Below, piece after piece: positions 11,501 through 23,500 of a stretch of 64,000 nucleotides of DNA. The position numbers were made by a program, and so were the translations under genes. The DNA lies in assembly GCF_964199755.1 (NCBI RefSeq), contig NC_133910.1, positions 11,540,711 through 11,604,710 of the forward strand. Direction: 5' to 3'. Each line of letters starts with the position of its first letter. Within the stretch, counting starts at the first letter, position 1. This stretch comes from Larus michahellis. Lineage: Eukaryota; Chordata; Aves; Charadriiformes; Laridae. The notes under the pieces were generated by a model. It saw only the letters and a list, made by a program, of their open reading frames with translations. It made no database searches and was not told where the DNA came from.

Positions 11501-14500
11501 TGCGCCAATATGATGCACTAGAGAACAGAACTCCGATGGGTTCTTTCAGAAGAGCCCCGAGCAGCCCCGCTGCGCTGTGTTTAACGGGTTAGCAAGCAAA
11601 TTACTCACTTCAGTCCAACAGAATCCTCCCCAAGTGGTTCTCGTCGCTTCTTCTTGCTTGACTCTGTCACTTTGAAGCCTTCTGGGAACCAAAGCTGCCC
11701 ATGCTCCCTGCGCCGCTTACGAGACACCAGTACTCCCACTCCAATGAAAACAAGCAAGACCAGCACAGCCACCACCACGTACATAGGATACAGCTGGGAG
11801 TTCTTCGTGGGCTCAGCTGTTTCACCTACAAAACAGTGGGGCACAAAGAGATGCTGAGACATTAAGCTGCATAGCAAACCAGTGACAGGGTGGAAATGAA
11901 GGAAAATTAGTTAATAGAGGTACCTAAGACTGATCTAAATCAGCCCCCCCAAAATAAGGTCATTTTATACGCTATTAATCAGAATTGCAAACTATCGGCA
12001 AATTCTCGGCTGCACAAGCCAGTGTGCATCAGGAGACAGCTTCACTTTTTTCTCCTTTAAGGAAAAGGATTAGCAAACTTCAAATCATTGCGCTTGCATT
12101 GAGCTGTTAAGACAAAAGGATTTAGGGGGGATTTTCAAGCTACAAACTTCAACTCCTCGCATGTCACTGATTGATTGGAGCTCCTTGGGTTTTCTTTTTC
12201 TTTTCTTTTTTTTTTTTTTTTTAATAACTTTTATAGTGATAATGATTTTGAAATAAACCTGGAATAAGCAAAAATAATAAACTGGTTTTGCAATTTTTTT
12301 TAAGAACAGACTTAAAGACAAAAAAAAAAAAGGATGCAAGGTTATTAAAACCAGACTGTGCTCAAATGCAGCCAGCTCACAGATAACTAAACATGGATAA
12401 GGTTGGAAAGTTTTAGCTGTCTCCTCCCCAGCCGACCAGCTGTACTTACTTTTAACGGCTTCTATTTTGTAGGGTATGTTCAGGTTGCCAAGGGAGGCCA
12501 AGGCCCCCAGGAACGCCGCCACATCGGTTGCGCTCTGGAAGCACTGGGAAGATGACTGGATGCACTGGCGGTTATCGATTTCCAAGTAGACAATGGATCT
12601 GTGCGAGAGAAGAGTCAATGAGACACAGGGAGCGATGCCCACGCTGAGGTGACAGACGAGCCCTGTCTCCCTTCCCTCCTTAACCCCCCGCCAGTGGGAA
12701 TCAGAAGGTGGGACCCCATCTCCTCGCTTCCCCGTGGCCCAAGCCCTGCAGCTCACGCTCATGGTCTATTGGATTTGCCTCAATGAATACTGTGAAATCT
12801 AACTCCTTATCTACAGGAACGGAAGGGAGTCTCTGCTTCACAATATTTTAAAATTACCCAGACACTACGGTATCTTAAATCATGCTGTTTGGGAGCCTTC
12901 AGATCTTTTCACATCAGTTTCGCTGCTCTAACTCCTTTGCTTTTGGTGGCTTTTGATTGAGCCCACAGAGAGGGAGGAGGTTAGATCTATATGTTTATAT
13001 CAAAGATCTCCAAACACAGTTTGCAGTAATTGAGTTTTACAACAAAGCTCTAGAAAGCATTTCCCAGGGAGAAACTGAGGCTTAACTTAATGACTTCCTG
13101 AAGTCAGACAGTCGGTCAGGCCAACCTCTGCTTCCAGGTCCCACCCAGCCCAGCCCCGGCTCCCAACAATACACAGGACTCCTTCAATCGTGAGAGTCGG
13201 CGCGGCATTGTATCAGGGATTCCTGAGCGATCACTCGCTTTTCCCACACGAGAGCAAAATCCGGTTTCTGTTCACACAGAAAGCAACATCTAAATACAAT
13301 TATCTGGCCTACATCCTTCCCTTTATAGCCTGTTACTATTATCAAGACAGAAAACAAATGCTGCTCAGTGAAAAAGGAGCCCAGTGGTCCCCCTTACCCT
13401 CTGATGTCCATCTGATCGAGCTCTCTCTTCTGCCTTCTGCCAGCCCTGGAGTAGAGGCTGCTCTTCACTTTGTTGATGACAGCACTAGACATATCTGACC
13501 AGTCCTCTGTTGACCTCTTGATGTAATGCTTTTTCAGCTCCTCCTCATTGCCGTAGTATGGAAAGATCATATACTCCCCCTTGGGGTTCTTCTTGAAGAC
13601 CACGTTGGTGTGCAGCACGCGGCTCAGCTCCCGCAGGAAGTTGAAAGAGTTGTTCTTCAGGTTCTCGGGAGTGATGAGGACCACCACCACCAGCGTGCCG
13701 TCCGCAAGCTTCTCCGGCATGTTGTTTGCACAGTCCAGACCATCCCATTCGCACTCAAAATTATTGCAGCCCTGGTCACAGTGACCATCTGAGAAGTGAT
13801 CTTTGCAGTACTGGTCATACAGAGGGCTGGGCAGAAGAAAAAGAAAGGCAGAAAAATGAATTAGACCAAGTACTGCGCATATTACCCGTCTGCTGAGAAA
13901 ATAAGCGGTGGTCCACAAGGACCTCTCTTTTATATAAATATTCTTCATCCTGATAGACACTAAGCCAGTTTACATAGAAGGCAACTGTTCCATGCAGCGC
14001 TGTGAAGCCTTCACCTCTGCAGGTGAAAGATAACAGCTGTTAAATTATAAGTTGCAATTTAGATGCCAGGAAAAGGGACAAATTACTGTGACTCAGAGAA
14101 GATGTGGGGATACAGAATAGTTACTCAGACCAGAGTTCATCCAGGAATCTGGGATTAAGTTCCTGCTGTTGCCAAAGACAATGCTTGGTAGATGCCTGGA
14201 TGTTAACATCATCATGTTTTCTGTCTGCTCCTCCATCTGGGGTCTCCCTACACTGAAACTCACTGTGTTACTACTCTGAGTTGGAGAATTCACTTCTGTG
14301 GCGTGATGCAAGCAAGGACGGGGAAGCCGTCTGGAATGAGCCAAACCCAGAGAGCTTCCAAGTGTATATAAACTCAGTAAGACCACAGGGAAGTACGGTT
14401 GCTTGAGTTGCAGCCCCATAGACAGCAGAACAGAACGTAGAGAGTGAATAACGTGTCTGCACTTAGGATCCCTAGCAGAAAATTCCCCCAGATGATCAGA

Positions 14501-17500
14501 ACAGAGGTGACGGCTTTAAAACAAGAGGGCCAATGAGCAAGTCACTTACTTGCACTGCCCTTCGTATTTCTGGCAGTCAAATCCATCGTACAGGCAGCCG
14601 GCGTTATTGCACTGAGAGTCGCACTTGCCATCGTTGAAGTATTTCCAGCACTGCAGAGACTGGGAGCAGTTCTTCCAGGGGTCGTTGAAATTCAGGGAGC
14701 AGTCGCCCCCGTCCCAGCCGCAGGCATGGTTGTTGCATTTCGCATCGCAGATCTTGTTGCCGGCGTACCCCGCGCAAACGGCAATCTCGCACTTCTCCTC
14801 AATTTTGGGGGGGATGATATCCTGCCCGATCCCACCTTGGAAATCGAAGTCGAGGATGTGGCAGTTGAGTCCGTTGAAGTTGGCAGGGCAGTTGCAGCGG
14901 TAGTAGGGGGAGGCATCGCTGAAGAACTCGCAGGTGCCCCCGTTGTAGCAGGGGGTGGATGTGCAGGGGCTGCTGGCTGGGTACTGGCACTCGGGACCCG
15001 TGAAGGCCGGCGCGCACATGCACTTGGAGCTCTTGTGGATGGAGATGCAGGTGCCACCGTTCAGGCAGTGGAGGTTCCCACAGGTGCGGGAGTCGTTCTC
15101 GCAGGTGGCACCCACAAAACCCTGGGGAGGTGACAGCAAGGAGGCAGTCAGAATCACTGACGCTGTCCTATACACGTGTGTATTCTGGGAAACTCAGCAC
15201 AAACGCAGTGAATCAGATCCATGTACCTAGGGCATGGCTCTGGCACGTCCTCTGAAAGTAGTGATGGGCGAGAATAATCTAGAAATAAACCCCGTTAGGG
15301 CATCCCCCTCAGAATGAAGGGAGCTCTTCTCCATAGCTGCCTGCTCCACCTTTACGTGGTGCAGATAATGGTCAACCAGGCAAGAGTGTGTCCTACAGAG
15401 CTGTGCGTCGTACCTGCAGGGCTGAGCCACCTCCTTCTCCCTACCCAACCCAGTCTCCTTGCAAGTGAGGAGGGTACGTAAATACGGATACACCTCCCTC
15501 CAGTGAGCACCCACAGCAAAACATCTTCCCCTCCATGCCTACCCCTGGCTACCCCAGCTGGGGAAGCCTCAGGGGCTAAACTGGCCCCTTGACTTTCAGG
15601 GCCCATGCAACATCCCATGCTCAGAGCTGGAGCGGAGCAGGTACCTACCGGGGGACATTTGCAGATGAAGCCACGGCCAGTGTTGCTGGCAACCGCGCAC
15701 GTTCCACCGTTCCTGCAGGGTTTGCCTTTACAGCCGTCCACCACGGTGTCGCAGCGACGGCCTGCCGAGGGAGAGGAGCGCGTGAGGAGCAGAGGAAGGG
15801 GTGCGAGATGCTTGGGGTGGCTGGGGGGGGCTGCAGGGCTGGGGGCAGGGGGAATGCAGCGCTCACCTGCATAGCCCGGTCGGCACTCGCATTTGTAGTC
15901 ATTGACCCGCTGCACGCAGTTCTGGGTGCCGCGGGCATCGCAGGGGTTGGACAGGCACTCGTTGACGTCTCCCTCGCAGCGCTCCCCTACAAAGCCAGGG
16001 GGGCAGATGCAGCTGTAGCCACCTACCCGATCCGTGCACTTGCCATTGTTAAAGCACTTGGGCCCCAGGGTGACAGGATCAAAGAAAGGGCTGCAGTCAT
16101 CCACATTGATCTCACAGTGCACCCCTAGAGAAATGGGGGAACAACCCACACAGCTCATCAAACAGTATCGGGGTGCCGGGCTGTCCCTTGTGTCAGCCTT
16201 CCCTGCGAAGGGGCTGAGCCTGGCCAACTCAATGGCCATCTGAGCTGCTGCTCTGGCAGGAGGCACGCAGCACCGCGCAGCTTGCATCCAAGGTTGCGTG
16301 GCCTTGATAGCTAAGCTCGCGAGCAACCACAAACCTCTACCGCTGCATTTGCTTCTGCTAGCCCGAGCAGCTAATGAGCAGATACCGAGGATATCTGCAC
16401 TCAGCCCACTAATGCCCCAGCCTGGGGAAGTAATTTACCTTGAGTTCCTCTGGGGCAGGAGCATTTGTAGGTATTGATGAGATCGATGCAGGTTCCTCCA
16501 TTCTGGCATGGGTGGGACAAGCACTCATTGATCTCCTCCGAGCAGTTAACTCCATGATAACCAGCCACACACTACAAGGAGGGAAGAGGGGAACTATCAG
16601 AGAGGTTCGCTCAGTTCCCACACGGCTGCAGGAGCACAGCCAGCACCCCAGCCTTCAACTCGGTAGAGGGGCACCGAGCCAGCCCGAGGCTGGGGCAGCT
16701 CCTTGGGCAGCAGGAAGGCAGGAACTGGTGCTTTCTCCCCACGCATCTCTGTCCCCCACGGCACCCACCTCGCAGGAGTAGCCTCCCAGGTAGTCTGTGC
16801 AGGTGGCTCCATTCTGGCAGGGGTTGGGAGAACACTCATCCACCTGCTCCTCGCAGTAGCTGCCAGTATAACCGGCCTGGCAGCGGCAGAAGTGAGTGTT
16901 GCCAGTGTCCACACACAGCCCTGAATTCCTGCAGAGATGTGCTACATCGATACCTGCCAGGGAGAGCAGAAAGACACGGGGACCTTGGTGACACCCGCAC
17001 ACCACAGGGCCCTGTCCTGGCCACCAGGAATCGAAGCCAGGACTGCAGCCTTGGTGGGTGCACCTGAGAGCCATCCTTGAGATCGCTCCGGTCATGCCAA
17101 AGATCCCCACCAAGACAACTGAGCACGTCCCTGCTCACAGCCCAGCACGGGGGCCACCACGGGACCCCACCCTGGCCCTGTGAGCCCATACACATGGCAG
17201 GGACTTACCTTGCTGCTTAGCAGCCACCTCGCAGGAGACACTGGGGACATCGCAGTAGAGCCCTGTCCACCCGCTGTTGCACTCGCAGCGGTACAGGTTG
17301 TTGGTCTGCCAGCACTTGCCTCCGTTTTTGCAGGGAGAGGAGTCGCACCAACGCACCAGGTTCTGGGGGGAGCAGAGCAAGAGATGGGGGTCAGGATCCA
17401 GCAGAGCTCCTGCAGGTGTGGAGACTGCAGAGACACCCCAAATCCCCACACCAAGCATGCACGGATGGACACTGGGGTCAGCGTCCGACAGCCCAAGGGT

Positions 17501-20500
17501 CTTCTACCTGGCAGTTGAGCCCGGTGTATCCCTGGGGACAAGTGCACTTGTATGTCCCGTAGCTGTCCTGACACGTGCCCCCGTTCAGGCATGGCTTGGA
17601 GTCACACTCGTTGATGTCATGCTCGCAGTAGCTGCCCGTGAAGCCGGGCGGGCAGACGCAGGTGAAGGTGTTGATGCCATCCACGCAGGTCCCACCGTTG
17701 AAGCAGGAGCTGGGAACACAGACATCACGTCCCGGTGAGTCACTGCTGGTCGTGCTCTGTGCCGAAGCCCCCACAAACTGGCCCAGGGCTACGGGGCAGC
17801 GCAGGGACCTCAGCCCCTTGCTCCAGCCCTGACAAGGGCTGTGCCCGTGGCAGGAGCAGTGCCGGGCTGTACCTCTCGGTGCAGTCAGGCGTGTTGTTCT
17901 CGCAGTGGATGCCGCTGAAGCCAGAGGGGCAAGTGCAGGTGTAGCTGTTGACGCAGTCGGTGCAGTTGGCGCCATTCTTGCAGGGGTTGCTGGCACACTC
18001 ATTGATGTCCTCCTCGCACTTGGGCCCACGGAAACCAGCCAGGCACTCGCAGAAGAACGTGCCGACGCCATCGGAGCAGGAGCCACCATTGTGGCATGGA
18101 TCTGGAGAGGAGGGATGTGCATGTGAAGATGCAATGGGTCCAGCCCTGGTGCAGCAGCCCTGCCCTGCGGAATTGTCCCCACACGTGTCCCCTGGCCACA
18201 TGGAGGGATGGGACAGAGCCCATGGACCAGGCAGAAGCTGGGCCAGCCCCACCAGGTGACTGGGCACAAGGAGGGCACATGGGACACACTTGCTCACCGC
18301 CTGCACGTCATTATACCCCCCAGCCAGCTCCTGTCTGGCCTTGGATTGATGCAGCTCAACCAGGACGGGCTCGAGGTGGCCCAAAAGCCCAAGAAGGGCT
18401 TGCAGCATGGCCCAGACCATGCACGGGGAGGAGGACCCCAGCCCCAGAAAGGGTAATGGAGCTGATGGCTGGGTGCAGGCTGAGCATGGTCTGCGGAGCG
18501 GCCCCCACTCTTACTGGGCTTGCAGTCATCGATGTCGGTGTCGCAGTTGCGGCCGGTGAAGCCGGTTCTGCAGGCGCAGCGGTAGCTCCCATTGGTGTTC
18601 TGGCACGTGGCCCCATTGCGGCAGGGGCTCTTCACACACTCGTTGATGTCAATCTCGCAGGTCTGACCTGCGGGACAGAGCGGGACAGGGACCATGTGGG
18701 CTGGAGGTGCTGGCGAAGGCCCCGGGGATGATGACGACGTCTTGGGCACCTCTTGCACCACGGTGGGAGCCCTCACAGCAAACTGCCCTCGCCAAGGGGT
18801 GAGGGTGATGGCAACGTCCCGTCCACCCAGCTAAGCCGTGGGGCAGGTCAGGACCCTCCCCGAGGCCAGGCACCGTGCAGGGCTGCTCCCGTCTGGCAGG
18901 GCATGGGGGCAATCACCTGCCCGCTGCTCCCCAGCCATGCTCCCTCCCCTCCACCTTCCACTCCCTGAGCAGCTGAGGAGAGTAGGGTGTGCTGATCCCC
19001 AAGACAGGCCATGCCCCTACCTTGCCAGCCAGAGGGGCAACTGCAGGAGAAGCTCTCGTAGTCTTCTGACTCCTGGCACTCGCCACCGTTCTTGCAGGGG
19101 CTGCCAGCGCAGGGGGCCAGCACATCCTCACAGGTGGCTCCTGCACAGGCACAAGCACCCACTGACACCCGCTCCGAAACCACGGGTGGCCCAAGACCCG
19201 GCTACCCCCATCCCCTGGCCCTGGGCCGCTGCCAGCCCTGGGGAGGCTCTGGGCTTCCCCATCGCCCCAGGGCAGCGCAGTTGGGGCCGTCTGCTCCATT
19301 CCTGGTCCCCCATGACCCCAGGCCCCCCACGAAGCCTTTAAGCCCTGGCAATCTGGGCTGCATTAAAGCGCTGCACACTTCCTTTGGCAGGGAACCACCG
19401 CTCGGGGTGTCTTTTCCCCCTTGCGCTCCCCCCAGTCCCTCTCAGCCGCTTTTCCTGTTTACGTCCAGCTGAGGGACACGTTCCCTCCGAACCCTTATCT
19501 TCCCTGTCAGCCAGTATCTCCTGAACTGGCCTTTGCTATTTTCCAGAGCCTTCCCCTCCCCGCCTGCCCCGTCCCCGTCCCCCCAGGGGTTTCTATGGCC
19601 ACTGCCGAGGGCAGGAAACGGCTCACGGCTTCCTGCAATTGTGCACCGGCTGCCGCTCTGCGCGAGCGGAAGCGGGAGGCCGGCAAACAGGAATTGGCTC
19701 AGCAGAATCCCCCCAAGCCCTCGGCCTCAGCTCGCTTTTTCCAGCGTGAGCGTCATGGCAGGAGAAAGGGGCCACCGGCAGCGCCGACCCCCCAGGGCGG
19801 TGGGGTGGGAGGGGGGCGGCCGCCTGGTGCAGGCTGTGGCTGAGCCACCACCTCGGTGCCCTCCAGGAGGAGGAGGAGGAGGAGGAAGAGGGAGGAAGCT
19901 CTCGGCTGGCTGCTTCCCAAAGTTCTTCCAAGTTTCCTCCAGCTGTACCACGGTACAGGGAGGTGGAGCTGTGGCCATGGGCAGCCCCACGGCAGGGCAG
20001 TGTGAGGGAAGCCTCTGCGCTGGTGGTGGCTCATTGCATGTGCAGAGGGACCGATTTGCTGTCACACCCAAAGCAACAGCCCTGCAGAGCCCCGCTGACG
20101 GCCCAGGGGACACGGGGGGGCTCCCCCTCACCTGTGTAGGGCAGGAGACAGTTGCAGGTGTAGCCAGCGACATCGTCGATGCAGGTGCCCTGGTTCAGGC
20201 AGGGGTTGGAAGCGCATTCGTTGATATTGGTCTGGCAGTTGGGTCCTGTGTTAGGAAAAACCGATAAAAGTGGCTGTGATGGAGGTGTGCTGGTGGGAGG
20301 GGGCTGGGGGTACAGTGGGGACATGGTGACAATGGCAATGGCCCACCCATCGCCCTGGAACAGCCTTCTGCTCTCAGCTCCAGCCATGGGTGCCTGAACT
20401 CTGCTGAAGGTCCCTAGGCTGCACTGCCACATCTCCCAACCAGACCTGGGGTCTCCACCAGCCCCACAGCGAAGCCTCCAGCTCATCTGGCATCATGGGG

Positions 20501-23500
20501 CACCCACCCACTGCCCCCACCCAGGCCCCACCGTGGGGGGGACGGGGCGGTGTCCCCGCCTGCACCCTTACCGCTGAAGCCCTCCCTGCAGGTGCAGATG
20601 TAGCCGCTGGTCATGTCCTTGCAGGTGCCACCGTTCATGCAGGGATTGGATTCACACTCGTTATTGTTAATGTCACAGTTTGTCCCACTCCAGCCTGGGT
20701 CGCAGTCACACCTGTAGCTTTGGGGAAAAATTGGGGCATAACGCATGGGATCTGGTCTGACCTGGCCCTCCTGGCTACACCAGCCATCTTTTACCCAGCA
20801 AACCCTGGCTCATAATCATGGCCCTGCAGCGAAACATCCCTCACCACCAGCACGGAGCACGGATGAGCTCCAGCACGGGGGATGGCTGCTCACCCTGCCT
20901 CTAACCTTGACTTTTCTGGGTGGCCCTTTGGTCCCTGCGGCCCCCCCAGCAGCCCCCGTGCCCTCCAGCCTACCCGTTGAGCCCGTCGTGGCATTTCCCG
21001 TGGATGCAGGGGTTGCTGTTGCACTCGTTCACTTCAGACAGGCACTTGGGGTCGTGGAAGCCCTCGGGGCAGAGGCAGGTGAAGCCGTTGATGCCATCCT
21101 TGCACGTGCCCCCATTGTGGCAAGGGTTGCTGGAGCACTCATCGATGTTGATGTTGCACATTCGCCCTGGGAAAGGGGGGGTGTGAGGAAGTGTTACCCC
21201 GTAGGATGCACGGCACAGTGGGCACGCACTGCCTCCGGGGAGGCACCCATCGGGCAGGTCCCCCCCTCCAGCCACCCAGGGAACATCTGCCAGAGGCTCA
21301 GATCTCTGGGCACACGTGTGCTGGACACATAGGAGCGGGCTCCCTCTGGGTAGGGTGACTTCACACCCCTGCATCGCCTGCCTGGCTTAATTAAATGTGA
21401 CTGGGAAGAGGCCATGCCCTGGGCTCGTTTGGTCCAGGAGGGACTAACGAAGGGAGTCGGTTTCAGCCTGTAACCCTACCTGCCACGGCTGACAAAGCCA
21501 GGCTTTATTGCGGCTCCCGGCGGGCAGAAGGACAAGGGGCTGCGGGAGCGGGGAGAGGCGGGGGCTGCTGCCATCAAAGCCCTCCGCCATTTCCAGCAGC
21601 GATCAAACAAACCAGTCGGACAAGGCGGCAACCCGATACCCATGGGAGTGGGCGCAGCGGGAGTCGAATTCGCGGCACCAGACACCCCTTTGATTTTGGC
21701 CTGAGCCAGGGTCACCCTCCTGAACAAACAGGAGCGCTGGAGGGTGCAAAACCTCCGGCAAGTGGGATGGCAGCATCTCCCCTCCTGGCTGCACCCTTGC
21801 CCCAGCTGCGTGGAGCACCACCAGCTGCGGGCATCCTTGAACTGCTGCAGGGACAGGGGACATCCCAGGGCTCCCTGACAAAAGGCTGCATCCAGATCAG
21901 GTCCCAGGGTGCCATGATGGCCACCACGCACTGCTCTCACCTGTGTACCCTGGCTCGCAGGTGCACTCGTAGCCGTTGATCTTGTCGATGCACTTGCCGT
22001 AGTCGCAGGGGCTGCTGGCGCAGTCGTCCAGGTTGATCTCGCAGTTGGGCCCTGGGGAGGAGAGCGGTGCCATTAGGGGGTCCGTGGCCCCGCTGACGAG
22101 GCAAAACGAAGCCCACCGGCACTGACCGCCACCGCCACTCCACAACAAAGCGCCTCCGCCACCAGCAGCTCCCCGGCCCCCGGCTGGGGCGCGGTTCCTG
22201 CGAGAGCCGGGCACCAAACCGGGAGAACTCGCCCTCACCGAGGACGCCCCAGGCTGGCCCCGCCACCAGGGCGGCTGCTGGCGGTGGCCCAGGGCCAACC
22301 CGCCCGGGGATGGGGATGGGACCGAGGTGCCGTGCAGCACGGCCGACCCGCGTGGAGCCCCCGGGGGGTCCCTCCCGCTCACCTGTGGTCCCTTTGAGGC
22401 AGAGGCAGTTGTAGGCGTTGTTCCTGTCCTGGCAGGTCCCCCCGTTTTTGCAGGGCTGGCTCTGGCACTCGTTGATGTTGATGTCGCAGCGGTGGCCCGT
22501 GTAGCCGGGCTGGCAGAGGCAGGTGAAGGCGGCGATGCTGTCCTTGCAGGTCCCATAGTGGCACGGGTCGGGGTCGCACTCATCGATGTCGATCTCGCAG
22601 TGAGCGCCCGAGAAACCTGCCACCCGCGGGAGGGACACGGGGTCAGGATGTGGGATGCGGGGTCAGGGTGGGGGGACACTCCTTCTCGCCCTGGCCAGGT
22701 GTGGGGCAGTACATCGGGATGGCTTGGCCTGCCCACCCTCCCCGTGATGAGCCTCGGGACCCCCGGGAGTAGGGTGCAGGCAGGGGAGTACCCTGGCGGC
22801 GGGGCTGGTCAGACCCCGGCTCGCGGGCTTTGTCCCGGGGTGCACAATGACCTGCATTAAAGCCGCCTCGGCTCAGGAGCGGGGCCCCGCGCTCGCCTGC
22901 GGCTCGTCCCGGAGCGCACGGGGGGGTCGGCCACAAGCACCCCCGAATAATAACCCCCCCGACAGATCCTATTCTCCTGGCCGGCTCCCTCCCCGCCGGG
23001 CTGGGGGTGGAGAGCTGAGGACAAAGTACAGCTTTGACTAGACCCCGCCAAGCCCACATAGCAGCTTTTCATCGGGGCTTGGCATTAGCAAGACACTAAT
23101 TAGAGGCCATTCAGCTGGAAGATTTCTGGCGGGAGCTGCTCCACAAAAGAGCCACTGTTTGCCACCAGGGCTCAAGTCATCATTTTGTGCAACCGCTCCT
23201 TGGGTTTCGGTCGGCAAGCCCCCGCAGCCCTGCACCTTGCGTCCCCATAGAGGCAGCTTTATTCCTTCCTTCCTGCCTTCCCCCTCGCTGCCGCCCGCCG
23301 CCGAGGCAGGGAGCACGGCGGGACGGCTGCTGCGGGGCCACACCTAATGAGCGCTGGGCACGTTACACCCGGCTGCGGGGCTGGCGGGCAGCAGGGCTCC
23401 GCTCGCTCCATCGTGTGGGAAAAGGGACAGTCCTGTCCCACGGGAGTCATGGCAGCAGGGAGCGACCCCACTGCCAGGGGGTTCGGGGATGTCCCACGGC

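Noticed and set aside
12085..12762. A 225-codon frame around exon 27
   Set aside because: Only the part at 12450-12598 is NOTCH1 exon 27; the rest is read-through into introns including a Lys run from the T tract.
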